DNA of 64,000 bases from Limnephilus marmoratus (GCA_917880885.1 OU862922.1:20026627-20090626); one strand, 5' to 3'; positions 1-12,780 are shown, numbered from the stretch's first letter. Translations and numbers: made by a program. Notes: generated by a model from the letters alone, not told the origin.

Positions 1-226
1 TATACTAAAGCAGTGTGGCAACACAAAATCGATACAAAATCCTTTTGTTTTTAATACATAAGGCTTGCTTAAATGATTATGATGTTTATACAGCAGAAAA
101 AAGTATAAAAACTCCTACAAAATAAAAAAAATGACGCAGCGAGATTTAAAATAATTGTTAATTATATTTTTGGTTGGGATTATTGCCATTGAAAATAGAA
201 ATACAAAATCTAAAACGAGTAGGTAC

Positions 227-395
227 TTAGGGAACGTACCCAAACTACGTGACCAACTTTTTGCAATTTTTAACCCCCCCCCCCCCCCCGGTGACCAAAA
301 TCCTAAGCAATCTGCCGCTCATTTGTATGGAGCGTGACATTTTGAAGACCCCCCCCCCCCCTAAAAGTGTCACGTAGTATGGGTACGTTCCCTAA
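227..395. mobile_element. Palindromic MITE with C-tracts
   Basis: The ends are inverted copies of 27 bases (TTAGGGAACGTACCC then ACTACGTGAC) with one mismatch. The inside holds two long C runs, near 275 and 350, both on the plus strand. There is no coding capacity. Size and structure fit a non-autonomous DNA transposon. The target-site duplication is not clear, so the superfamily is left open. Confidence 0.75.
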
Positions 396-849
396 TATAT
401 CATACAAAAGAATTTAATTTTTAATAAGATTTTTTAAATCAGACTCATGTATAAAAATAATAAATAATTAATGTTGGATAAATATAACAGAATAATTTTA
501 AAGTAGAATTTTTGTATGCTGATGGTTGCCACATTTGCAGTTATTCTAAGAAATTTAGATATACAGGAATAGTTGTCACATCATGCCGCTTAGGCCAGTA
601 CTCTAAGTTCTATTCTAATACAGTGGTGTACTGTAGAAATAACCCTCTTCGTAGTTAATAATAGATAATTTTTTTAGATTTAAATTTTATGTGTAATTTT
701 CACAGTAAAAATTGTGCAAATGTACTTTTTTTAGGGACAGATTTATACATTTTCACGTCCAATAACAGGCGAGCCAATAAAATGGGACGATTCAAAAACA
801 TCAGAAATCATTCAATAAATCGTCTTTTGTAAAAATTATTGCTAAAAAC
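396..849. other. AT-rich stretch, nothing recognised
   Basis: No coding region or repeat boundary was recognised here. Bases 1-226 are similar. Confidence 0.4.
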
Positions 850-1320
850 ATAATTTACACGAATGGAAATATTGTGGAAGTGCACAATCGTTCATTTTTA
901 AAAAATAATGTCCGAAAGTGGCCTCCATTTTGTCGCACACATCCATGCAACCTCTTTGGAAAGCTGCCCATAACATTGCGCAGCATTTATAGCGGTATTG
1001 CGGCCACCTCACGTCAAATCCTTTATTTTAATACCTGGATAGTCCTTGAGGGGATTACTTCGAAATAATATTTTTTTAGTTACCCCAAAGGAAAAAGTCG
1101 CATGCAGACGAGGCAGGAAAACGAGGGGCCAGGAAATATCGCCGTTCTTGCTCGTAAGATGACCGAGAAACGTCTGTATTAATAAACTCATTTCTACTCA
1201 TGCTGTGTAGCATATCGCACCACCTTGTTGGAAAAACGTTATTTCATTTGTGTAGTTCTCGATTGCAGGAAGAAAAAAAATGTAAAAAAACGTTTTGACA
1301 CATCATAGTGCGTTTCCAAC
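850..1320 (-). pseudogene. Mariner-type transposase remnant
   Basis: Read on the minus strand, broken frames give FFQQGGAICYTA, then ISKNGDISWPLVFLPRLHATFSFG, then LFRSNPLKDYPGIKIKDL. This is the order of the QQDGA, GD..WP.RSPDLT..DFFLWG and VY..NP blocks of Tc1/mariner-type transposases, of the kind also seen at 58.2 kb. Stop codons and frameshifts interrupt it, and the catalytic aspartate of QQDGA is replaced by glycine. It is a dead fragment; its inverted repeats were not located. Confidence 0.65.
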
Positions 1321-1439
1321 TTCGTTCTTTGAGAACGAAGCCAATTTTCCCTAACGAATAAACCGCACACCACACGGTTGCGTCATCAGAATGATGAAGT
1401 CTTTCGTGTAATTCCTGCGGGATATTGTCTGTGAAAAAA

Positions 1440-2003
1440 TAATCAATTATGAAAATATCGATTTTTCCTAACGAAAATCGATTTTATGCGATTTAATTTT
1501 CTAGAAAATCGATTAATTAGTGAGAAATCGATTTTTTTTACGCTGTCGATTTTTTCATTCACATGCTTATTCATTAGTCCGGAATCCGGAGCGCGAACCG
1601 CGTGATGTTTATAAACAAAATATGACATTAACGCTATCTGTGCGTCTACGATGACATTTCTTTTGTGCTTTGAAAGCAGTTTAGTTGAAGTTTCTAATCA
1701 AACTGGTCACTTGATGAAGTCAACAGAGTCCACGAACAATTTGTAATTTGTGTTGATTATTTAAAAAAAAAACTTTGAATTAAGGTTGATTATTTTAAAA
1801 CTTGTAATTTCTGTTGAATATTTTTTAATTAATAAAACTGTGATTAAAGATCGCGTTTATTTTAATTTGACAAATTTGAGGAAAAATCGATTATTATAAC
1901 AAAATTTAAGAAAAATCGATTATTTATAAATCGTATTTTCATGTTAAGAAAAAGAACCGATTATGTAATAATCGATTATTTATGTAAAAGTCACATCCCT
2001 AGT
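1440..2003. repeat. ATCGATT-rich segment, possible hAT remnant
   Basis: The motif AATCGATT/AAATCGAT recurs many times on both strands. The right end reads GTCACATCCCTAG, which resembles a hAT-type terminus. A matching left end was not found, so the assignment is weak. Confidence 0.3.
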
Positions 2004-4618
2004 CTGACCAATAACGAAACATTTTGTTTGTTGATGAAGTCACCAATACGAAAGTGAGCTTCATCACTCATTTCCAAAGATTATGCTATCTAACTTCCCG
2101 ATCTCTTGATACACAACGTTGATGGCGCAAGCCAGTGACTTTCCTAAATCATCCCGTTTCAATTAGCTCACCTATTATAAAAACAAAAATATTATTATTA
2201 TGAAAAAAAATTCGTAGCATCATACGACCTTTATTGAACTAAACTGTTCGAGTGTTCTAAGTTCTACATGCAAGCATTATTTGCGAAATACGATATTGTA
2301 TTTTTTAATTAGACGTGAGGTTTACCCCTTGCTTGAAATTAATCTGCACGCCTAAAAGACTTATAAACTTGGCGCTAAAATTTAAAAACATTATGATATA
2401 ATTGAGTAACATTTATAAAGCGATTTTTATTGATTGAATCAATAATATAGAGACTTTTGATTTAAATTAACCTAAAAATTATAGAATTTAATAAAATTAA
2501 TTTAAAAAATTTCTATATCTTCAAATTATTAATTATTAACTTATTAATTATCGATGAAATTTAAAAAGATTTTTCTTTTTATTTACAGAATAATCAAAAA
2601 TTACCTTCTCTATTAAATCTGTTTTACTTAACTTAGAAATCAAACGTTCTTTAGTGACATAAATTATTATAATTCAATAAATTTACTAAATATTTTCTGA
2701 AAAGAAAAACGTTGGATATATTTTTATTTACTCTTTCAAAATTTTTTTTTTAATTATTAGATACAAGGGTATTACAAAAATATACCTGAAAATTCATGAA
2801 ACAAAAAAAGGGATGAACAAAAAAAGTTTTAAATATTTAATACCCAAGATAGTTAAAAATAAACACCAACGTGGAAAACTTATTTTATCAGCAGCTTGAA
2901 GAAATATATTAAAAATACTATTATTTGAGAATTTATGTAATGTTACCTTAGACCAAGTATATCCCTTGGTCTAAGAATGTTACAAATCACTGAATCAGAT
3001 ATTATGGTAAAAGTAGTCAATATTATCTCTGTAATATAATTTACATATTTAGAGGTATTTGCAGAATATTATGAGTTGTAAATCGAAATGTTTTTTTTTT
3101 AAAGTGGCGCACTAATATTTAATTCCATCACAAATATGAAAATATGAAATATCGCTGGGGTACACTACCAAGTGACCAAAAGTGTGAATTTTTTCTAAGT
3201 ATAATATAATGAATAGGTATCACCTAGGTATTATGATAAACATGAATTATTGTAAGGTTAGGTTAGGTCTGTCTACTATATGAAAGTATAAATAGAGAGC
3301 TATGTTAGAAGACCACTTGAGTATGGTTCGAGGTTGGGTTAAGGCTAATTCAGTTGGTCTCGAGGCTAAGGCGAGTGTATAAACCGTAGATTTAAATTTC
3401 TATATATTAATTATCGAAGACTTACACCTTTCCCTCTTACTAATAAACGTATTTTAAAATTTACACAACTGATTATCATTTACCCTACAATGGTTTTGTA
3501 TTGGCTGTGTAAAATTTAATACCCGTTTTTTTAGTAAGGCCCTTAATAACTACCTGGTAAGTATTCTTAAAAGTTGTGTTTTTGTGAATATAAGTAGGAA
3601 AGAACTGACCGGGAGAAGATTTTGGTCCAGGGAAAATATTTTTAACCAAACAGTAAATAAGTGTGAAGCATGATTGAATTGAATTAAAATGTAACTAGCC
3701 AATGTCAACACCCACGGGTTGTTTTTTCATATGGATTAAGGGTAAACCTAAAATAATTCGTAATGTTCGTTCATGATATTGTTCGTTTGCACCCTTAAAT
3801 ACGCAATATACCGCCATCTATAAACGAGCAGAAAATGATTTTTTTTTTAAATTAACCCTTAATGAAAAAAGGGCTCTATGTTCTGTTGTTGTACCGATTT
3901 TCGTACAACTTAAGATGGCGGTCATAATATGACATCTGTCGCCTGTGTCTGTTTTATGTAACTACATCAATGATGGAAATTTGAAATGCTGAAATAAATA
4001 AAAAAAATTGTTAAATATGTAATTTTTATCCGTTATTCCTTTCTTTCGATTTGCGTCGTTGAAATATTTCTAGGAAAGTAAGTGCGTCTTTTACGACGTG
4101 TATTTTAAGAGGATTTATTTTTCTGAAATATTAAAAATAAATTAAATATTGTTATTGAAGAAATTTACAAAATATGTCTAGTATTCTGAAATATCTCTTC
4201 AACGATATTTTATAATATAAAACCATTATTACGAGTGAATGATTTTATTTGAAAAAATAAAAATACTTTTTTGTCGCTCTTCTGAACGTTATGTGGAAAT
4301 TTGGAAGTTTGTATCATTATGTACGTAACGCATTAATAAAAATACAACAAAAGATAATATATTGATTGTTTATGTGTATTACCTACTGTTCGATAATAAT
4401 GTGAATTTCGCGTGAATTTTTGATGATTTGGTGAAAGCAACGCCAAAGGCAATATATTATGATGCTTTCGTATGATCTATGGTTGTGTTAAAGATGTTCC
4501 CATTTTTGACGATTTAGTTCTGTCCCAAAATATCATTTCTTCTCTAAGGGCTATATCATTTCTTCCTAATGTAAAATATATAAGAAATTAGGTATGATAA
4601 TAATCTATGAAGGTGTTA
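2004..4618. other. No gene seen; TTAGG-like run and TATA/poly(A) pair
   Basis: Mostly AT-rich DNA without a supportable coding region. A short GGTTAGGTTAGG run lies near 3257-3268. A TATAAATAG at 3287-3295 is followed about 150 bases later by AATAAA near 3442, a spacing seen in LTRs, but no LTR ends could be defined. Confidence 0.35.
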
Positions 4619-4777
4619 GGGCCGGTCTCCTCCGACAAAAAACACGTTCACATTTTGTGGAAGGTTAGATCGGTTACACAACGTTTTTGCTTTTCTTTGC
4701 CGATAGAAAAAAAACGATGTGGTGCTGCTGGTAATTTTAAGGTATTTTTTGTGGATATGGTCGTAGGAGACCGGCTC
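4619..4777. mobile_element. Short MITE with GGGCCGGTCTCCT ends
   Basis: The left end GGGCCGGTCTCCTCCGAC is matched by an inverted right end GAGCCGGTCTCCTACGAC. The element is 159 bp and non-coding. The ends resemble PIF/Harbinger termini, but the 3-bp flanks (TTA and AAA) do not agree, so the family call is tentative. Confidence 0.6.
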
Positions 4778-7700
4778 AAAGCAAAAAATACGAGTATCTA
4801 ATAGGCTCGTCCAGAACGCAGAAGCGTGCGACGCAAAATTTACACAAGTGCGAACAAGTATCAAGCGATAGTTTAACTTGATTTTGATCTTTTAGCCATT
4901 AAAATCGTACACCGTAATAAAACTGGGACTACTGTGCATCTTACGGGGGAAATTTGCAACCGACAATGCATAAGAATTAAGCCCAGGAACGCCTAAAATA
5001 TTTTTATGGCATTTTATGGCACCAGTATCCGTTATCTAATAAGATATTAAATAAATTCGTAAGTTATGCAAAGTTACCCGCCTTGGAAGTTATTTTACTT
5101 AAATAACTATAACTCGTTTATAGAATAAGAAAGTACACTTAAAACTACAAAAATAAGATGTTCATACCAACCCCGTATTATGTATCTGACTATTAAATTT
5201 TATAAATACTACTCATTCCCTTAAAAAAAAATTTTTGTGAAAAATTACTCAAAACTGATGCAAAGTTTTTAGTAATGCTTTATGCGTTTATGGTAATCTG
5301 AAGTTTATATATTTTATTATATGTCCAGTGATGGACCAATGCCTCACATGAAAAATGTAGATAAATGATCATTACATGATTCGAATAATTTTTAAGAGGA
5401 CTGAGCAATTGTTATAGAAATCAGGTGAAACTTAGATATTGCAGTGGGAACTCTGTTCGTATCCACAACAATTACCTACATTACTTATTGTTCATTATTG
5501 CTTTTTGTTGAGATGTTGGCTGTGAATATATAATATACCATGTGTTACTAGATCTTGAAAACCTCGGTTATTTGCAGATATTATAACGGAATCCTAAGTT
5601 TACCGAAGAGATGAGGGGGTTCAGTTAAGATTATATAAAATTGGGCAAAGGTGAATAATATAACACGGTAGTAAACATTGTGTTCTAAATGTTAAACTAA
5701 TTATCCCTTGTTTACTTCTGCAACGCGATGCACCCGGCGTATAACAATCGGAATCGGTCGAAACCACGTACTTCTTATAAGGTTTAAATTACTGCTTTTT
5801 TACTCTTCTTAGTCACCTATTTTTTGATTTACGCAAAAAAAAAACATCACCAAAAAGCGTTCAGGCACAAATATTAGAGGTTTTCTGATAATTTTATAAA
5901 GAACTTAATTTGTTTCATTATACAAAAAAACGAACTCGAAAAGTGGTCGATAAATAGGAGACTTTGTAAAAAGTATTTATTTTCGGCCTGATACTTTACT
6001 TCTTTGGGCTTACCAAAAGATTTATCAAAAAAATACTCAATTGTTTGAAAAGGCAAGGTATGTTCTACTCGCAGTATTTATGTAATAAAATAATAAATAA
6101 AATAAAGCGTTTATAATATTTCTAAGCCATCAAATGTTCAAACCAAATGTACATTATGCTTTTGCAATACTTCACAGAGAATCGCCTTCTAATTACAGAA
6201 ATTACAAGATTCTGAGATATCTAAATACATGCTGCCTCACATAAAGCGGAAAATTTTCTAGCGATTTGTGTTAAAAATGGTTATAACGTAGATAAAATCG
6301 AAGAAAATTCGGCAATCTACGTTTTATGTTTTAAAGGTTAATTAATAGATTATAGTTATCGTATTTTATATTTATTGAAAATTGTGCAAAAAATCTACAA
6401 AATATCAAACAATCGGATTAATGTTGTTGTTATTGTAAAAATAAAATCAATACAATGTCTTAATATATATATAGGCATAGTGTATTTTATTAGGCAAGAG
6501 GGGTCCCTTTGATTTATTAAATATACATTTAAATACCTGCATATGTTTGAGGTCCCAATATTGAATTTTTACACCTGAGTTAATCGTGCTATTTTTCCAG
6601 GAAAGGCGATTATTTTTTTCTAATGAATAAACGAATAAAATTTTAAAATATATATATGTTTATATTCTCGTTAGATATATTATTGATCATAAAGACCTCA
6701 TTTTGGTTAGGTCCGAAAAGACAGTTTTGTTAAGCTTCGCAATTTTTCTTTGTTTGAGTGTTGATAGTCTTCATAATATACTGAAGGGAAGTATAATTAT
6801 TCTTAACCCGTCTGCTTGTTTTGGAATAAATACATCCCAAATCACGTAATCGCGTTATACTTTCATAAAACCAAAAACGTCCCGAGCAACCTTATGTACA
6901 CTTTAAAAGCTATATATCTCTCTTCCTCTCGTGCAAACATATGTATTTTTCTTTTAACCAGAAAGATAACAAAATAATGCTTCTTATTGTCTTTGAAAAA
7001 TGAAAGCTATCTTTCATAGATATTTTACAATCTCGAAGTGGCAGTTTCAGAATTTACGCGCGAAATCGAGGCTTCCGGATTGTGAGGTGCGAATATATTG
7101 AACCAAGCAGACGGGGTGCCCAGATTTGCATTCGTCTTGATATTTTTTTTTCGTTTTCGATAACACGGCCAGAATGACACTAATCGTCCGAAGTGACTCT
7201 AGGAAGTGCAGTCCATTGGTCTCACAGCTAGACTCACTACTTTAGTCGAATGCCGACCGTCGCGGTTCATCATATACGAATTCTGAGAACATAATCGAAT
7301 AAAAAGCCGGTTTGCATACTGCAACACCGGATACTTTAGCTTACGTGCAACCGTAACAGTAGGGCAGCATACTCGCGTCGTGCAGGCGCCGGAAAGAGCC
7401 GAACTAAATCGCACCCATCCCAAATCCAGCACTACGAAATGGAACATGCTTTGAATTCGCGTTTATATTACATACCTCATGCATTGCCTGAACAATAAAA
7501 AAATTGAATCGACAATTCATAATTTTTTGGGGATAGGTAATCCTTTTTTAGGCGTTTGAAATGTTTTACATTTAATTGGCTTGATCAGAATATACGCCAA
7601 TTGTAATAATAATCAAGGAATTTCTTATATGAAACAAGGCAAGATTTGGTAAAAAATGATAAAAAAAAATTGCAAACATAAAATTTTTCCAAGTTTTAGT

Positions 7701-7876
7701 GCGAGTTCAATCTAGAGAATTTTTAGCGCGATAAAAATTATTATCAACAGATAAACAATAATCCAAATTTCCAAAGATCTTGAATTTATGGATGCGATTA
7801 AAAATATACATTATAAGTTTCCTTTACGAAGAAAACTACAAAATATTTTAGGCTTTTCGATAAATATGTAATTTAA
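4778..7876. other. No gene recognised; GC-richer island at 7180-7450
   Basis: No family was recognised. The segment 7180-7450 is richer in GC than its surroundings and stays open for 82 codons on the minus strand, but the reading shows no known motif and no convincing splice sites. It may be a fragment of a dispersed repeat or an untranslated exon. Confidence 0.3.
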
Positions 7877-8458
7877 GGCCCATTGTCCACACAGTCGTAT
7901 TTTATAGGATGCTGTAACCTACAAATAAAGATAGGCGTATTTTGCATATTTATTATGTCCACGCTACTTCATGCAGTAGTCACGTTACAAAACGTCTCAG
8001 TTTTCTTTCAACTAGCATCGAGAAAGCACGTCTTTTGTTGTGAAAATGTCAAATGATGATGATGAAGTTATTATAGCATACAATTTTATTAGAAGACGAC
8101 GAAACAGGCGAAGAAAGTACTGGATTCATCCATACATCGAAAGAAATATAAATTGTAGATTGTTTGTTGCTGCCAGAGAGTTATCAGAAGATGATTCTGT
8201 ATTTCAATCATTTTACCGAATGACTAAACATACGTACCTACCTACCAAAATTTAGTCTCTACTGTTGGACCACTGATACAAAGACAAAATAGTCGGTCGA
8301 GTAGAGACATGTTGCCGCGCGCACCGCATTACGAACGCATGACGAGCGGCTGACGCGACACAGATTTCATTGTTTCTACGCAAGATGCAAGCATTCGTCT
8401 TGCAATCGTCAATTGACGAAAGCGTGCGTATGACGTGCGGTTACGTGGACAATGGGCC
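7877..8458. mobile_element. PIF/Harbinger deletion derivative
   Basis: The termini share the inverted repeat GGCCCATTGTCCAC, and the element is flanked on both sides by TAA (7874-7876 and 8459-8461), the 3-bp target-site duplication typical of PIF/Harbinger. At 582 bp it is too short to be autonomous, and it encodes only the start of a Harbinger transposase. The right third is GC-rich with many CG steps. Confidence 0.88.
8046..8255 (+). pseudogene. Truncated Harbinger transposase (HARBI1-like N-terminus)
   Basis: The first ATG opens a 69-residue reading beginning MSNDDDEVIIAY. It contains an arginine-rich stretch (RRRRNRRRKYWIHP) and the pattern ARELSEDDSVFQSFYRMT, which match the N-terminus of HARBI1/PIF-type transposases: a basic run, a conserved W.HP, then a D...F..F.RM segment. 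A complete transposase is several hundred residues with a DDE catalytic core. Here the frame stops before any catalytic residue, and the element's inverted repeat follows about 200 bases later. The protein cannot be active; the element would depend on a transposase supplied elsewhere. No other interpretation fits as well. Confidence 0.75.
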
Positions 8459-9896
8459 TAAGAAATCTTTGTAACGTAATTTAAAAAATAGTTAATAATA
8501 TTGCATTTTTTGTAAGGGTTATAAAAAACATATTTTAAGATTGCTACATTAAGGAATCTGGGATGTTTTAATATTTAATTTAATATTGAGAGGTTTTATA
8601 TTATTTATGACAGAAGGCTTATTTTAATAATTTTTACTATTTTCCGTTCGCAGGAATCTTAATTATTTTAAATATCACCATATGTTTTGTTTTTTGAAAA
8701 CTTTATTTTATTTTTAGTTTTAAAACTATTCCGTAAATATTATAATAGCTTTTAATATACATACTCAATGTGAAAACTTATCTTCGAATAAATCTAAGGA
8801 GTTTGATAGAAACTATTCGACTTATCTTAAATATTTAGGTTCCTACGCGATTCTTGAACAAGATGTTTGTTCCTACTAGAAATAAAAAATAAAACACGAA
8901 ATGTTTTTATTTACTATTTATCCATCTATGGCTTTATATTTCGTTTAATATACAATCAATAGATAATAATTATTAGGCTATCTTCCTTCGTTAAGTATTG
9001 CTTATTCTTGTAAAAGATTTTACAAAACATTCTTTTACCAGCTTCTTTTATCAAGAAATTTATTAATTAAATATGTCAACTTACACCCACAGTAAAGCAT
9101 GTAGGTATTGTAAATGAATTTAAATAGTTTAAAATGTATGAAAAACTAGCTGGATATTTGAATATTGCCTAGTTATTATTTACAAATAATTTATACATTT
9201 AATTCAATTTTACTACAAGTTTTAAATTAATTTTATTGCTATTGATTAAAGGTATGGAAAAATCCATCTATTAGAATTGTAAATTCTGGCAAAATCACAA
9301 AATTTTGTTCGTTAAAATATTATAAATATAATATTACGTACCTACAACTTTCTCTAGCGAAATAAATTTTCTTCTAGGAGATTCTAATCATCATGCACAT
9401 TTAGAAAATATTTTTTACATTATATCCATCGTTGAAAAATTTTATTCGTAGATATACATATTTAACTTTATATGTGAAAAACCAGAAGAAAACTCTAATT
9501 ATTATTTGAAATACATATTAGAGCTATTAAGTAAATTTGGATAAAAATGGACATGAAATAATTCCTTTTATGATATTTGTAATCAGAATAGGCTTTTACT
9601 TGAAAAATAAGGTCACAGTGTAACGCGGAAACACCGTTTAAAAACTAGTTTAAAATCAAGGATTTTAGTAATAAAAAATAAGTAAGTCCAAAGTCACCCA
9701 ATGTCAATGTAATATTGGAACACCTACAACAATGGGGTTTTTGTCATGTTTTCCTGTGTTTTGAAAGATTTTGTGACCAAAATTAACTAAACAATTTGGC
9801 AAGAACATCTACGTAAAATAACCCAAATAGATTTTTTTTTTTAATCTAACCCTCTCCGAAAATATTACCGAAACAATATTTAATGATGCTCAACCC
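8459..9896. other. AT-rich, nothing recognised
   Basis: No coding region, inverted-repeat element or tandem array was recognised. Confidence 0.4.
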
Positions 9897-9979
9897 ATGG
9901 AACAGAACGAGACCTTGTTCATATTATTGAACAAATATCTAACTTTGTACGCGTGTCGCCAAACCTTGTATTGGTTTCT

Positions 9980-11545
9980 GACATCGATGCAATATCTATT
10001 TTTGAACGAGAGAAGCGGCCATTTAGTAATAAAATTACTAGACGTAGATAATTCCCAAATATATTTCACAATACTGATGCGCATGCTGGTGTCAAACGAG
10101 AGCTGTACTCCCATGAATTGGCTTATTTCAGCATATCGCCCGCCATTCATCCTACAGAAGTTTTTTTTATATATATTTTTTTACATTAGTTCCACACAGG
10201 AGGCCCTAAGGAAAAAAATCCTCATGGTCTATGTCATATTTGGGGATGATGTGTGGAGGATATTTTTATGGAAAAGAAAGAGAGTAAGTTCTGTAAGGAA
10301 AAAGGTGAGAGGGGTGGGTATTGGGGGTTATCCACCACTTACCCGCCCTGGTATAAATAACAGATGGTTACTCATTCAAGGCTCTCGCAAAGACTCTATT
10401 TTTTTGAATGAACCGATCTACATTTAATTTTGAACAAATCTAGACCTCCAGTGTCCCTGCATACTTTGTTAGTAAGCAGTATGCAAGTGCTTATAGCGGG
10501 AAATCAATATATAATAAGTGTTAGTATGACTGTAGACAGGTCTACAAGGAGGCAAGCGCTGGGTGACTGAGAATAAGTGGTGGGTAGGAATTTGTGGGGC
10601 TACGTATCCCACTCGAATCGGGCTGGAGAGGTCAAATGGTTTCCCTCAATCAGTCCTTCCGATCCTACCCGCCACGCAGCAGGTGGGCAAATGTATCCCC
10701 CGCCACGACCTAGACAAACTTCACCCCACGAAGTAGGCCAAGCTATGGGAGTATAGCATTCGTATGGGACCAGCGTTGCAGTGACTCGTTTTCGGACATC
10801 CATATAATATAATATTATTAGAGCAATCAGAATAGATACATATATCGACAGTTTCGGACAATGGCCCAAAGAAGACACATATGAATAAGGAAAGTGTCCT
10901 TCTAGTAATACGATTACTTAGATAGATACATTTTATTTTATTTATATGGATTAATCTCATATATTTGATAAGAGATTTTAAGACAGTTGAAGTAGTACCT
11001 ACATTTTTGAACGAAGAATGCTCAATTTCGTAAATATGTAGTACCCAACAGACCGACATTTTTCATGTATTTGGTAACACTGTTACAGAGACCTCGTATG
11101 TTTTCGGTCTATGTACGACCCAGTTGAAGTAGTAACTTTTCGAATAAGGGAAGCGTCCCTTTAGAATTAATTACATTTACAATATACAGACAATTTGAAT
11201 TTATACAACTGATACAGGGATTGCTTTGTTTTCTGTCCATGGCCAGTTGAAGTAGTCAAGTAGTACATTTTTGAACGAGGAAAGCGGCCATGTAGTGATA
11301 AGTATACATTTACAAGATGCAGACAACTTGCGTTTGTACAACTGATACACATATTGGTTTGTTTTCTATCTGTGGCCGGCTCAATAAGAAAATGGTAAAA
11401 GGAAAGCGGCCACGTTGTAATAAGTATACATTTACAAGATGTAGACAAACTGCATTTGCATAATTGATACAAATAATGGCTTGTTTTCTGTCCATGGTCA
11501 GGCCGGTTGAAGTAGAAAACAGTACAAGGCAAATGGCCACATAGT
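9980..11545. repeat. Degenerate array of ~126-bp repeats, interrupted
   Basis: Recurring landmarks are ACGAGGAAAGCGGCCA, TAAGTATACATTTACAAGATG, TTGTTTTCTGTCCATGG and GGTTGAAGTAGTA. The clearest consecutive units lie between about 11165 and 11545, with a period near 126 bases. Diverged units reach back to 10745, and one lies at 9990-10130, left of a dispersed-repeat insertion (10170-10745). Divergence rises away from the right end. Open frames inside the array are by-products. Confidence 0.7.
10170..10745 (+). repeat. Dispersed repeat family A, with family B block inside
   Basis: Segments 10190-10325 and 10580-10745 match 25410-25700 in the same orientation and 54960-55645 in the opposite one (shared landmarks: AGGAGGCCCTAAGG, GGCTGGAGAG.TC, CGCAGCAGGTGGGCAAATG, CTAGACAAACTTC.CCCC). 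Between them lies a block (about 10326-10500) that recurs inverted at 52700-52870. The repeat interrupts the ~126-bp array. No reading frame is convincing. Confidence 0.65.
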
Positions 11546-11825
11546 AAATAGTGACGTTGTTCGGGCAGTGTTCAGATGAAGGTCTCCGCCGTTGTGGGCG
11601 TGAGGCGAGCCACGCTGCGGCTGCGGGGGCGTGGGGCCCCAGGGGGCGCGGGTCAGTCCGCGGGGGACCCGGTCGGCGTGGACAGGCGCCGCTAGGGACC
11701 CGCGGGTTCTGTGTCGGCTATGAAGGGCAGCGGCTGCTTCAGGGACAACGAGTTAAGAACATAGACCAGCTGGTCTAGTTTTTTATCCATCATTCCGAGC
11801 TGGAATAAATCAATCAATCAATTAA
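11546..11825 (+). mobile_element. GC-rich LINE 3'-end fragment with AATC tail
   Basis: A strongly GC-rich block (about 11575-11730) is followed by a lower-GC stretch and a tail of AATAAATCAATCAATCAATT. A GC-rich 3' region ending in a short tandem repeat is typical of 5'-truncated non-LTR retrotransposons. No reverse-transcriptase motif remains, so the clade is unknown. Confidence 0.5.
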
Positions 11826-12284
11826 CGAAAATAAATAGTTTTCAAAATGCTTTCATCACCATCTAGAGCGAAAAAAATGGCGGTTTTCCTAGTCCAATTG
11901 CTGGTATAACTGGCTTTGCACGCAATTTTTCATTGCTTTGCAGTTACTGGTTCAGGCGGTAGCCAATTTATTTTATTTTGGAAGATGATTTTTGTTCTCG
12001 ACCGTATATTTTGTACCGTTATTTTTGAAGGTATTTTTTGGTGACCGGACAACTCAACAACTCAAAAATATGCAACTTCATCACTACTTTGAAAAGTCAT
12101 TAAAAGTGATGAAAATAAAACTTGGTTAAAACCCGGCGAGGTGGAGGCTGGGTCAAGATTACCCGCCTATAATTTTAAACCATTTATGCGACGTTGCCGC
12201 TTTTCTCAGTAGCTGGAGTTATTGAGTGCCTCGACAAGCTTCTGGCGCGAAATTAGTCGGGCATTAGCCGCGTTGTGAGCTTCT
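11826..12284. other. Unrecognised
   Basis: Average composition with a GC-richer patch at 12130-12280; no motif or repeat boundary recognised. Confidence 0.3.
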
Positions 12285-12708
12285 TCTTCTTCTTCAATGG
12301 CGCTATAGCCCATTTCGAGCCTTGGCCTCCTTCAAAATAAGCCTCCACCGCCCTCTGTCCTCGGCCGTCGTCTTCCAATCTGCAACATGGAGTAACCCTC
12401 TTGCATCCTTCCTGACATCATCCTCCCATCTCAGTCTAGGTCTGCCCGCCTTTCGTTTACCTCCCGGGTGTCCTGTCGGAACCTTCTTCGGTACTCGTGT
12501 GCTTGGCATTCGGTGCACATGTCCGGCCCATCTTAATCTTTGGAGCCTTAAATGGGTGGAGAGTCTGGGAGCTTGGTAAATATCATAGAGCTCATTATTG
12601 TGGCGGATTCTCCATGCCTCTCCCTCTCGTACCGCTCCTAAGATTCTTTGAAGTACCTTTCTTTCGAAGATGTCCAGCTGTTCCGCTGACTATGCTGTCA
12701 GTCAGTGG
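12285..12708 (-). pseudogene. RTE-like LINE 3' end, copy 1
   Basis: The minus strand encodes HRMPSTRVPKKV, GKRKAGRPRLRWEDDV and DRGRWRLILKEAKARNGL, the end of the ORF2 protein of an RTE-like LINE. The element ends in a GAA-type tail (read as CTTCTTCTTCTTC on the plus strand). It is nearly identical to the copy at 24589-25035. Its 5' side breaks off at 12708, where another repeat beginning CAGTGGCGG starts. Confidence 0.8.
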
Positions 12709-12780
12709 CGGATACAGAAAAAACTCAAGGGGGGGGGGGCTCTAAAGATATAAGAAAACTAAAAAGTAGACAACGGGGAG
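12704..12780. repeat. Fragment with CAGTGGCGG start and G-tract
   Basis: Starts with CAGTGGCGGATACAG and contains a run of ten or more G. The first nine bases equal the terminus of the hAT-like MITE at 29149. Only one end is visible. Confidence 0.35.

Noticed and set aside
3250..3275. Telomere sequence
   Set aside because: Only two to three TTAGG-like units; too short, and similar short runs occur at 16075 and 22352.
7180..7450. A downstream KCNQ exon
   Set aside because: The minus-strand reading matches nothing in the Kv7 tail and lacks a fitting acceptor and phase.
9897..10427. 176-codon plus-strand open frame
   Set aside because: Runs across a repeat unit and a dispersed-repeat insertion; no motif, composition not coding-like.
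11167..11540. Overlapping minus-strand frames with repeated peptides
   Set aside because: Translation of the ~126-bp tandem repeat.
11551..11778. GC-rich open frame of 75 codons
   Set aside because: Part of a LINE 3' region; the frame owes to GC-richness and has no motif.
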